Of a DNA stretch of 64,000 bases, positions 18,696-25,804 are shown in pieces. Made by a program: the position numbers and the translations under genes. Position 1 is the first letter of the stretch. Every line of letters begins with the position of its first letter. The stretch lies in assembly GCF_042434745.1 (NCBI RefSeq), contig NZ_JBHLSS010000076.1; one strand, 5' to 3'. The stretch is from Azotobacter paspali. GTDB lineage: Bacteria > Pseudomonadota > Gammaproteobacteria > Pseudomonadales > Pseudomonadaceae. Below the pieces are notes generated by a model. That model saw only the letters and a list, made by a program, of their open reading frames with translations. It was not told the origin of the DNA and did no database searches.

Positions 18696-18808
18696 GGCTG
18701 CTTGCCGAGTGGTCGGATACCTTCTGTTTCGGCCCCCCGGCCGAGTCACTTTTTCTTGCCTGGCCACGAAAAAGTAACCCAAAAGAAGGCCACCCTCTCA
18801 TCCGGCCC
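18696..18808. repeat. Hairpin-bearing direct repeat, copy 1
   Basis: About 113 bases repeated at 19163-19278 with the shared order GGCTGCTTGCCGAG, CTGTTTCGGCCCCC, CCGGCCGAGTCACTTT, AAAGTAACC and ATCCGGCC/ATTCGGCC. At its centre is a hairpin with 8-bp perfect arms ACTTTTTC (18748-18755) and GAAAAAGT (18768-18775). Confidence 0.75.
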
Positions 18809-18855
18809 TGCGCTTCGCTCCGGGTTCTCTCCCTGCATCGCCGCTCCAGGGGCTC

Positions 18856-18892
18856 GCCGCGAAGGGCCATCCATGCCATGGCCCTTCGCGGC
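18856..18892. repeat. 15-bp perfect inverted repeat
   Basis: GCCGCGAAGGGCCAT (18856-18870) and its exact complement (18878-18892) separated by seven bases. It lies inside the 734-bp element between the two direct repeats. Confidence 0.85.
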
Positions 18893-19162
18893 TCTCGCGG
18901 CATCCTTGCCGCTCGACCCCTTCCACGACGATTCTGCTCGGCCTCCTGAAGGGGGCATCCGGCGCGACCTGACAGGTCGTGCCGCAAGAACGAAAGCGCT
19001 TTCAGGCAACCCGGAGCCCGACTCCCGTTCAGAAGGCCAAGCGCAAGCGTCACGTAGAGGGGCGAGCCGCGGGGAGGCGGCGAGAGTCGTACGAGGGGCA
19101 TGGATGCCCCTTGTGCGACGCCCCTCGGAGCGGCGCCGGAGCGAGGGAACCCCGGCGCAGCC

Positions 19163-19278
19163 GGCTGCTTGCCGAGGGGCCGGACAGTCCCTGTTTCGGC
19201 CCCCGGCCGAGTCACTTTCTCTTTGCGCGCGCAAAGAGAAAGTAACCAAAGAGAAAGCGCGCCCGGTCATTCGGCCCC
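19163..19278. repeat. Hairpin-bearing direct repeat, copy 2, with 30-bp perfect palindrome
   Basis: Second copy of the repeat at 18696-18808. Its central hairpin is a perfect 30-bp palindrome (19214-19243; half-site ACTTTCTCTTTGCGC). Relative to copy 1 one stem position has changed T to C on the left arm and the paired position A to G on the right, a compensated change that keeps the stem. Confidence 0.8.
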
Positions 19279-19351
19279 GGGCCAAGGCTCACACAACTTT
19301 TCCAGTCCGGTATCGGGCGAGCGCTTCATGCGATTGCCCTGGAGATGTAAA

Positions 19352-19846
19352 GCACTTCAATGCGAAAGTCTGACGAAGGCTCGCTCGAGATCTCGCGGAC
19401 ACAAAACGCAGGGCGCATCGTGCCAGAATCGCTTCCCTCGCTCGCCCATATTCGCAGAAACGGAAGAAAGCCACAGTTCCTCCCCGACCGACAGCCATCC
19501 GACGCCTCATCCCCGCAGACGCGAAAAACACCGGATTGGTAGCTACTGGCACATAGCACGATGCCAACCGCTCGGCCGGTTGCAGCCAGGGTTTTCCGGG
19601 CGCGCCAGGAAGACGGATCGGCTTCTCGGGCCGGAGATCACTCCGACAGGAAATAAAGGCCTGTCGTCGCCGCCGCAAAGGGTATGCCCGGATAACGGCT
19701 CATTTCCCTCGCATCGGGAGATCATGGGCCGTTCCACGACCGATCACGAAGCGCGAATAGGCTAGAATTCGAATCGCGGATGGCGCCCCGCCCGACACTC
19801 TACAGGGGCATCGCCACCCTCTCCTCTCCAAGTCACTAGGGCAGCC
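19352..19846. other. Gene-free region upstream of the next operon
   Basis: About 495 bases without a convincing gene. Near its right end TAGAAT (around 19763-19768) could be the -10 box for the hypothetical gene starting at 19847. Confidence 0.35.
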
Positions 19847-20377
19847 ATGAAAGATCAGCTTCAGGAACTCATCCGCAATGTCAGCTCGGGTTGCCTCGAC
19901 GGCGAGGAAATCGCGCGGATCGCCGAAGAGGCGGCGCAAGCCTATGCCGATCCGCAGGCTTTCCTCGCGGCCAATCCGGACATCAACTACGACGACGGCT
20001 TTCCCATTCCCCTGGGCGAATGGGTGGTGGTCGGCAGCCTGCCGGAGACGGTGCTGTTCCAGGGCGACACCTACGAAGAACTGTTCCAGCAGGTCGTCGC
20101 CTCGTTCGGCCCGCAGGTGTCCTTCGTGCTCAAACCCAAGCAGTTGCACAAGGTGGAGCCGCTGAAGGCGCTCAACCGCATCCAGGTGCAGTTGAGCAGC
20201 CTCTACCCGGAAAAGGGCGGTTACGTGCTGGTAGACTTCGGCGCTCCCCTGGACGACGAGTTGCAAGCGGTACTGGTCTACGCCTGCGATCTCGAAGAGA
20301 CGCTGCGACTGGCGTCTGCCGTGGGTATCCATGCCGCTCCGGCCTACGAGGCGCTGCATGCCGAAGCGGGCGCCTGA
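19847..20377 (+). CDS. Conserved hypothetical protein, 176 residues
   Basis: Soluble, acidic protein with no domain I recognise. It has a helical N-terminus (LQELIRNVSSGCLDGEEIARIAEEAAQ), a segment DINYDDGFPIPLGEWVVVGSLPETVLFQG and a C-terminal alpha/beta-looking part (YVLVDFGAPLDDELQAVLVYACDLEETLRLASA). No signal peptide or membrane helix. Coding bias is typical of the genome and the ATG is well placed. Its end overlaps the VanZ-like gene by about 20 bases, so the two probably form an operon. Function unknown. Confidence 0.8.
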   Translation: MKDQLQELIRNVSSGCLDGEEIARIAEEAAQAYADPQAFLAANPDINYDDGFPIPLGEWVVVGSLPETVLFQGDTYEELFQQVVASFGPQVSFVLKPKQLHKVEPLKALNRIQVQLSSLYPEKGGYVLVDFGAPLDDELQAVLVYACDLEETLRLASAVGIHAAPAYEALHAEAGA

Positions 20378-20768
20378 CGGAAAGTCCGCGGCGCCCGTCG
20401 CGCGCCTTCCCGGCAAGCTCCTCCTTTGGCGCCTGGCCTTCCTCGCCTGCCTGGTGGTGGTACTGGTATTGGCGTTGGCGAAGGACACCAGCCCACCGCT
20501 GGATACCGGCTGGGACAAGAGCAACCATCTGCTGGCCTTCGGCGTACTGGGCCTGCTCGGTCGCCTGGGTTTTCCCACACATCGCTACCTGGTGCCGTCC
20601 GGCCTGTTTCTCTATGGGATCGTCATCGAGGCCCTGCAGGCGCTGAGTGGCTATCGCTCGGCCGAATACTACGACCTGTTCGCCGACCTGCTGGGCATCA
20701 CCCTGGGCAGTCTGGCCGCCTCCGCCTGGCTCCAACGCAGACGCCGGAGCCGGCAGCCCGCCGTCTGA
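20358..20768 (+). CDS. VanZ-like family membrane protein
   Basis: Inner-membrane protein of about 136 residues with three to four hydrophobic segments (LAFLACLVVVLVLAL, LLAFGVLGLLGRLGF, LVPSGLFLYGIVIEAL, LGITLGSLAASAWL). The pattern DKSNHLLAFGVLG and, later, YYDLFADLLGITLG matches the VanZ-like family (polar DKxxHxxAF and DxxAD/N-type motifs). The biochemical role of these proteins in non-pathogens is unknown. The start at 20358 overlaps the upstream gene; 20331 is an alternative. Confidence 0.75.
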   Translation: MPKRAPDGKSAAPVARLPGKLLLWRLAFLACLVVVLVLALAKDTSPPLDTGWDKSNHLLAFGVLGLLGRLGFPTHRYLVPSGLFLYGIVIEALQALSGYRSAEYYDLFADLLGITLGSLAASAWLQRRRRSRQPAV

Positions 20769-21099
20769 CCGCAGTGGGCCCGAACCGTCCGAGCGTCAAG
20801 GCCGCAAGATAGACCCACTCGGCCCTTGCCTTACTTATGGGGTCCACTATTCTCCTATTCATCCCCGCTCGTAACGGCAGGGAACTCCGGGACGAGCAGT
20901 CCAGCCCGGACAGGCAATCAACGAAAGCAGTAACCGCTTGGTGCCAGAAACGGCCGTCAGGCGGAAAGCCTCGGCTTTTTATCAGCCCGTTCGATAGCCC
21001 TGACCTGGAGGATGCGAGAAAAAGGATCACGCAAGGCGTGACAGGCTATCCCACCTGCTCGTAGAGCTCGTAGAGACAGGGAATTTCTCGCGGAACTGA
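20769..21099. other. 331-bp intergenic region with a possible terminator
   Basis: No gene seen. A short hairpin at 20965-20978 (AAAGC-CTCG-GCTTT) continues into two further T and could terminate the VanZ-like operon, though its stem is weak. Confidence 0.35.
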
Positions 21100-21603
21100 A
21101 TGAATAAACATATTGCTACTGGTGCGTGCGGCGTTATCGCCTGGCTGCTCACACTCCCACTCCCGGCGGCCGAACAGACATGCAGGGTCATCCGTGTACA
21201 GGATGGCGACAGCCTGACCTGCCTGACCCCGGCCAAGCAGCGGATTGAAGTCAACCTGGCCGATCTCGATGCCCCGGAGCTCGACCAGCCCTACGGACAG
21301 TTGGCCCAGTTGCAACTGTTCCGAATGGTTTACAACAAGGACGTGAAACTGGAAATCGTCGAGCAGCGACGCTATGGCAGCAAGACCGCCCGTGTCTATT
21401 TCGGCGAAACCCTCATCAACGAGGAATTGGTCCGCCAGGGACTGGCCTGGGCCTACGCGGGAACCGAAGGCGAGTCGAAGCTAGCGAAACTGGAAGCCGA
21501 AGCCAAGTCGCAGAAACGCGGTCTCTGGGGATTGCCGCAAAACGAGATCAGTCCGCCCTGGCAATGGCGCAGCAATCGGAAAAATCAGCTCAGCAGACGC
21601 TGA
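21100..21603 (+). CDS. SNase-fold (thermonuclease-like) protein, catalytic arginines replaced
   Basis: Exported 167-residue protein of the staphylococcal-nuclease fold. Residues 1-24 look like a signal peptide. The calcium-site aspartates are kept (D35/D37 in QDGDSL, D57 in LDAPE) and so is the general-base Glu (E60). However the two catalytic arginines appear substituted: the position before the DxPE strand is N52 (VNLADLDAPE, where active enzymes have R), and the RYGR motif reads RYGS (S94). If the alignment is right, nuclease activity is lost or changed. The C-terminal GLAWAY and KRGLWG motifs are normal for the family. It converges with the glutaredoxin-like gene, overlapping it by 14 bases. 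Confidence 0.88.
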   Translation: MNKHIATGACGVIAWLLTLPLPAAEQTCRVIRVQDGDSLTCLTPAKQRIEVNLADLDAPELDQPYGQLAQLQLFRMVYNKDVKLEIVEQRRYGSKTARVYFGETLINEELVRQGLAWAYAGTEGESKLAKLEAEAKSQKRGLWGLPQNEISPPWQWRSNRKNQLSRR

Positions 21604-21847
21604 AGCCCGGTCGGAGGAGAAAGGAGGCCACCTGCTCCGCGCCGAAAGGCCAGTCCAGCTCGTCGCCGCTATCCCGTCGCCGCAGCACGGGAATGCGCAG
21701 GCTATAGCGCTCGGCCTGGCTCTCGTCCTCGGCGATATCGACCAGCTCGACCTGCAGGCCGTGCTCGACGAAAGACATCAACAGCCCCTCGGCCTGCTCG
21801 CAGAGATGGCAGCCGAGGGTTCCGAACAGTTGGCACTCGGGAAGCAT
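21590..21847 (-). CDS. Glutaredoxin-like thioredoxin-fold protein
   Basis: Small 85-residue protein of the glutaredoxin-related DUF836 type. It has an N-terminal redox motif C13-H-L-C16 (LGCHLCEQAE) and the cis-proline segment RIPVL about residue 52. The family is implicated in dithiol redox reactions, but partners are unknown. The ATG is preceded by AGGAGA at good spacing. Its 3' end overlaps the 3' end of the nuclease-fold gene by 14 bases. Confidence 0.85.
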   Translation of the reverse strand: MLPECQLFGTLGCHLCEQAEGLLMSFVEHGLQVELVDIAEDESQAERYSLRIPVLRRRDSGDELDWPFGAEQVASFLLRPGFSVC

Positions 21848-21996
21848 GCGGGTCTCCTAACGACAGGAGGCTTGAAGTTTAGCATGCAACCAAGACAACC
21901 TATGGCGAAACCACAAGCCGCCCGGATGCGCGGCCCGCTTGGTCGCCATCGGCACTCGGCGGCCATTGCCCACCAATATGATGAGGACCATCCAGC

Positions 21997-22392
21997 ATGA
22001 CCATCGATAGCAGCCAGTCCCAGTCGACCACTTCCGCCAGCTCCGCCGCCACTTGGGAGCCATGTGCATCGGCTTCGGTGCACCGGCGCAACCTGCAGCG
22101 CGCCCAGCAGGCGGTGATCGACGAATTCCATGCCCTGCTCGACGACACCGAGCGCCTGTTGCGCCAGGGCGCTGCGGTAGGCGGCGATGAGGCGGATGCG
22201 TTGCGGGCGAAGATCGAGGGCAACCTCGAACGCGCCCGCGCGACCCTCAAGGACAGCGAGGAACGCCTGCGCGAGCAGGGACAGGCAGCCATCGAGGCCA
22301 CCGAGGCCTACGTGCACAGCAATCCCTGGAAGGCACTCGGGATCGCCGCCGGGGTCGGAGTGCTGTTCGGCCTGCTGGCCAGCCGCCGCTGA
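21997..22392 (+). CDS. DUF883 (ElaB/YqjD-type) membrane-anchored protein
   Basis: 131-residue protein of the YqjD/ElaB/YgaM family, ribosome-associated inner-membrane proteins in E. coli. The centre (about residues 33-100) is a long amphipathic helix (ELIDEFHALLDDTERLLRQ-like pattern, then EERLREQGQAAIEATEAYV), followed by the conserved HSNPWKALGIAAGVGVLFGLLASRR, a single C-terminal membrane segment with a GxxxG motif and Arg-rich end. It starts a three-gene operon equivalent to E. coli yqjD-yqjE-yqjK. Confidence 0.9.
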   Translation: MTIDSSQSQSTTSASSAATWEPCASASVHRRNLQRAQQAVIDEFHALLDDTERLLRQGAAVGGDEADALRAKIEGNLERARATLKDSEERLREQGQAAIEATEAYVHSNPWKALGIAAGVGVLFGLLASRR

Positions 22393-22414
22393 ACACCGGG
22401 AGGAGTCGTTTTCA

Positions 22415-22801
22415 ATGGATGTCCCGCCATCGCTGCCGTCCGGGGAAGACCGCAAGCCGTCCCTGAAACGGTTCGGCGACGCCCTGCTCGGCCTGTTGCA
22501 AAACCACCTGGAGCTGCTGGGCATCGAGCTCCAGGAGGAGAAGGCCTACGTCTTCCGCCTGTTCCTCTTCGCCAGCCTGAGCTTGCTGTTCGGCCTGATG
22601 CTGCTCATCGGCCTTTCCGCGGCGGTGGTCGTCGCCTTCTGGGACGAGCACCGTCTGACCGCCATCTTCGCCCTATGTCTCGTCTACGGTCTGGCCCTGC
22701 TGTTCTGCGTCGCCCGCGCATTGAAACTGGCGCAGCGCAGCGAGCATCCCTTCCAGGCTACCCTTGAGGAACTGGCGCGCAACCGGGAGCTGCTGCCATG
22801 A
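22415..22801 (+). CDS. YqjE-like phage-holin-family membrane protein
   Basis: 128-residue inner-membrane protein, second gene of the operon. After a polar N-terminus and a helix LLGLLQNHLELLGIELQEEKAYVFRLFLF come two hydrophobic segments (SLLFGLMLLIGLSAAVVVAFW and LTAIFALCLVYGLALLFCVARAL). The name holin family comes from a Pfam clan and does not imply lysis. The ATG has GGGAGGAG upstream. It overlaps the next gene by four bases (ATGA). Confidence 0.85.
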   Translation: MDVPPSLPSGEDRKPSLKRFGDALLGLLQNHLELLGIELQEEKAYVFRLFLFASLSLLFGLMLLIGLSAAVVVAFWDEHRLTAIFALCLVYGLALLFCVARALKLAQRSEHPFQATLEELARNRELLP

Positions 22802-23133
22802 GTCCACCACGCCGCAGCGCGCTGGAAATGCGCAAGGAATTGGTGCGCCTGCGCATGGAGATGCAGCGCCAGCAACTCGACTATCACGCCGAGCCGTTGC
22901 GCCATCCGCTGCGCCAGTTCGGCAACCTGTTCGCACCCGACCGCGCCCGACCGGGCAGGAGCAAGCCGCTGGCGGTGGGCGCGGCGCTCCTGCTGACCTT
23001 ATTCGGCAAGCGCCTGGGCCGCTTGCGCACGATGGCGCTGTTCGCCCTGGAGTTCTATCCCCTGGTCAGTGCCGGCCTCAGGCAGTACCGCGCGATCCGC
23101 CCACCGAAACCGCCGCAAAAGTCCCAGGCTTGA
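22798..23133 (+). CDS. YqjK-like hypothetical protein
   Basis: 111-residue basic protein, third gene of the operon, starting in the ATGA overlap with yqjE. The N-terminal RRSALEMRKELVRLRMEMQRQQL is a charged helix as in YqjK proteins. A hydrophobic stretch (LAVGAALLLTLFGKRLGRL) follows. Assignment rests mainly on position next to yqjD and yqjE homologues; function is unknown. Confidence 0.7.
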   Translation: MSPPRRSALEMRKELVRLRMEMQRQQLDYHAEPLRHPLRQFGNLFAPDRARPGRSKPLAVGAALLLTLFGKRLGRLRTMALFALEFYPLVSAGLRQYRAIRPPKPPQKSQA

Positions 23134-23231
23134 CGGATTCCGCGCACTGCCCAAGGATGCGCTGGCAGTCGTGCGGCGATCCGGGCGCCGCCCTCCCGCA
23201 GTAGCTGCCCACCGAACGACGAGGAACGGCT

Positions 23232-24563
23232 TTGGACTGGCAAACCCTATTGACCCGAGAACGCCTGGGCAAATCGGTGCACAGCATCGATGAACTGGGC
23301 CGCAGCCCTTTCCACAAGGACCACGACCGCATCATCTTTTCCGGAGCTTTCCGCCGCCTGGGCCGCAAAACCCAGGTGCACCCGGTGTCCAGCAACGACC
23401 ATATCCATACCCGCCTGACCCATTCCCTGGAAGTCAGTTGCGTCGGCCGCTCGCTAGGCATGCGGGTCGGCGAGGTGCTGCGCGACACCCTACCGGAATG
23501 GTGCGGCCCCGCCGACCTCGGCATGGTTGTCCAATCGGCCTGCTTGGCTCACGACATCGGCAACCCGCCGTTCGGCCATTCCGGCGAGGATGCCATCCGC
23601 CACTGGTTCCACCAGGCCGCCGGACGCGGCTGGCTGGACGGCATGAGCGACGCGGAACGCAACGACTTCCTGCATTTCGAGGGCAACGCCCAAGGCTTTC
23701 GCGTACTCACCCAACTGGAATACCACCAGTTCGACGGCGGCACCCGTCTGACCTACGCCACCCTCGGCGCCTACCTCAAATACCCTTGGGCATCGCGCTA
23801 CGCACAGGCCCCCGGCTACAAGAAACACAAGTTCGGCTGCTACCAGAGCGAACTGCCGCTGCTCGAACAGATCGCCGAGAAACTCGGCATGCCCAAGCAG
23901 GGCGAGCAGCGCTGGGCGCGGCATCCGCTGGTCTATCTAATGGAGGCGGCGGACGACATCTGCTACGCGCTGATCGACCTGGAAGACGGCCTGGAAATGG
24001 AGCTTTTGGATTACTCCGAGGTCGAGGCCCTGCTGCTCGGCTTGGTCGGCGACGACCTGCCGGAATCCTACCGCCAGCTCGGTCCGCGCGACTCGCGGCG
24101 GCGCAAACTGGCGATCTTGCGCGGCAAGGCCATCGAGCACCTGACCAACGCGGCGGCCCGCGCCTTCGTCGAGCAGCAGAAGGCCCTGCTCGAAGGCAGC
24201 CTGGCCGGCGACCTGGTCGAACACATGCACGGACCGGCCAAGGATTGCGTGCTACAGGCCAAGCGCGTCGCCCGCGAGAAGATCTTCCACGACAAGCGCA
24301 AGACCCTCCACGAGATCGGCGCCTACACCACCCTGGAGATCCTGCTCGACGCCTTCTGCGGCGCGGCGCTGGAGCAGCACGGCGGCAGGCGGACATCGTT
24401 CAAGAATCGGCGCATCCTCGACCTACTTGGCAACAACGCACCGGACCCGCGGTGGCCGCTATACCACGCCTTCCTGCGCACGATCGACTTCATCGCCGGC
24501 ATGACCGACGGTTACGCCACCGAGATGGCCCGGCAAATGACCGGCCTTTCCGGTCCCGCGTAG
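23232..24563 (+). CDS. dgt: Deoxyguanosinetriphosphate triphosphohydrolase-like protein
   Basis: HD-domain dNTP triphosphohydrolase of 443 residues that converts dGTP (or other dNTPs) to deoxynucleoside and tripolyphosphate. The HD metal site is clear: HTRLTHSLEVS supplies the first His, and LAHDIGNPPFGHSGE the HD pair. Also present are GRSPFHKDHDRIIFSGAFRRLGRKTQV at the start and EAADDICYALIDLEDG. The start is a TTG at 23232 (MDWQTLL) with GAGGAA upstream; no later ATG would keep the conserved N-terminus. Confidence 0.94.
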   Translation: MDWQTLLTRERLGKSVHSIDELGRSPFHKDHDRIIFSGAFRRLGRKTQVHPVSSNDHIHTRLTHSLEVSCVGRSLGMRVGEVLRDTLPEWCGPADLGMVVQSACLAHDIGNPPFGHSGEDAIRHWFHQAAGRGWLDGMSDAERNDFLHFEGNAQGFRVLTQLEYHQFDGGTRLTYATLGAYLKYPWASRYAQAPGYKKHKFGCYQSELPLLEQIAEKLGMPKQGEQRWARHPLVYLMEAADDICYALIDLEDGLEMELLDYSEVEALLLGLVGDDLPESYRQLGPRDSRRRKLAILRGKAIEHLTNAAARAFVEQQKALLEGSLAGDLVEHMHGPAKDCVLQAKRVAREKIFHDKRKTLHEIGAYTTLEILLDAFCGAALEQHGGRRTSFKNRRILDLLGNNAPDPRWPLYHAFLRTIDFIAGMTDGYATEMARQMTGLSGPA

Positions 24564-24617
24564 GAGCCCACCGGCCCGGACCGCCCGGCCGCTCCGTAGA
24601 AGGAAGGAACGCAGCCG

Positions 24618-25679
24618 ATGCTCCGCTTTTTGCCCTCCCGACACCGCTGGACGGCCACCCCCGCCTGGGGAGCGGCCATCGTCGCCGGCCTCGGCTGCGC
24701 CCTGCCCCTATTGCTCGGGCTGTTCAGCGGCCACTCCGGATTTCTCTGGGCCTCGATCGGTGCCTTCCTCGCCGCCCAGGCCGACCCCCTGCACCGCTTC
24801 GGCATGCTGCGCATGCTCCTGCTGACCCTGCTCGGCGCCTGCAGCGCGGGCCTGGGCTTCTGGTCCGCACCCGGCCCGCTCGAGAGCCTGCTGGTCTTCG
24901 CCACCGGTGGCCTGCTACTCGCCTGGCTGCAGCGCTTCGGCCGCGAGGCCGGCAAGCTGGGTCTCGGCATGCTGATCTGCCTGTGTCTCGGCCAGGGCCA
25001 GCAGTGCCTGGGCAGCATGCCCAATCCCTATGCCGTGGCCACCCTGTTCACCCTCGGCGGCCTCTGGGCGACCCTGCTCGCCTTCAGCCTGCGTGGCCTG
25101 CACGGCCTGCGCCTGTGGCCCTACATGCCACACCTGCCCAGCGTGCTGAAGGTGCTGCGCCGGCATGCGCTGCGCCTGCCGCAACCGCAATGGCGGCTCT
25201 ATGCCCTGGGCTGCGCCACGGTCTGCGGCCTCGCCGGGCTGCTTGTCAATCTGTCCGGACAGCCGCGCGGCCACTGGCTGACCGTGGCGGTGGTCGCCAG
25301 CTTGCAGATCGACCTCAAGGGCCGGCTGCCGCGCGCCCTCAAGATCGCCCTGACCGTCCTGCTCACCACCGGCCTGCTGGTGCTGCTCGGCCACGGCCTG
25401 CGGAACCCGGCGCAAATGGTCGCCCTGGCGCTGTCGCTGATCCTGCTCAACCGCGCCTTCCAGGTCGGCCGCTACAGCCTCTACGTGCTGCAGATGGGCT
25501 TCTGCATTTTGCTGCTGGCCGAGAGCCTGGCGCAGGACTGGCAATTGAGCCGCGAGCGGCTGATCAGCAGCCTGATCGGTGCGCTGCTGGCTCTGCTGGT
25601 GGCGCTTTCCCTGCATATCCGCCGCCGTCTGGGCGGCTGGCACGCCGACTGCACCGACACGGATGCACTACCGCGCTGA
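24618..25679 (+). CDS. FUSC-family integral membrane protein
   Basis: 353-residue polytopic membrane protein, with about ten hydrophobic segments and the FUSC (fusaric acid resistance / aromatic acid exporter) arrangement: an N-terminal set (FLWASIGAFLAAQADP) and a second set with GHWLTVAVVASLQIDLKGRLPRALKIALTVLLTTG, typical of the P-rich tract in YccS/AaeB relatives. It is about half the size of AaeB/YccS and lacks the cytoplasmic domain. Substrate unknown. It stands between dgt and dacB on the same strand. Confidence 0.82.
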   Translation: MLRFLPSRHRWTATPAWGAAIVAGLGCALPLLLGLFSGHSGFLWASIGAFLAAQADPLHRFGMLRMLLLTLLGACSAGLGFWSAPGPLESLLVFATGGLLLAWLQRFGREAGKLGLGMLICLCLGQGQQCLGSMPNPYAVATLFTLGGLWATLLAFSLRGLHGLRLWPYMPHLPSVLKVLRRHALRLPQPQWRLYALGCATVCGLAGLLVNLSGQPRGHWLTVAVVASLQIDLKGRLPRALKIALTVLLTTGLLVLLGHGLRNPAQMVALALSLILLNRAFQVGRYSLYVLQMGFCILLLAESLAQDWQLSRERLISSLIGALLALLVALSLHIRRRLGGWHADCTDTDALPR

Positions 25680-25722
25680 GCCGGCGACGGATGACCTTGC
25701 GCATCGGCCGCCTCGCTTCGGG

Positions 25723-25728
25723 CATAAT
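25723..25728 (+). promoter_or_regulatory. Possible -10 box upstream of dacB
   Basis: CATAAT lies 77 bases before the dacB start; a matching -35 box at ideal spacing is not evident. Confidence 0.3.
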
Positions 25729-25804
25729 GCGAGCCCGTTGCCGGAAGTAGCCGGACCCTTCACCCATTTCGCATCGTAAGCCCTGAGTCGGAGGGGCACC
25801 TTTG

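Larger units (their letters stand above)
18608..19341. mobile_element. 734-bp MITE-like element with ~50-bp terminal inverted repeats
   Basis: The two ends are inverted copies of each other: left arm 18608-18657 (starts CAGGGCAATCGCATGAA, ends GGTTGTGTG) and right arm 19290-19341, which read inward starts with the same 17 bases and ends AGTTGTGTG. Roughly 40 of 50 aligned positions match. A 10-bp direct repeat GAGATGTAAA flanks the arms exactly (18598-18607 and 19342-19351), as left by transposition. The interior holds no recognisable transposase; long frames across it are compositionally biased, without domains. It is best read as a non-autonomous mobile element. Confidence 0.7.

Noticed and set aside
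18651..19373. Long open frames on both strands (up to 240 codons) across the 734-bp repeat element
   Set aside because: They are Arg/Ser/Pro-biased, cover hairpins and inverted repeats, overlap on both strands and show no domain; they reflect high GC content, not genes.
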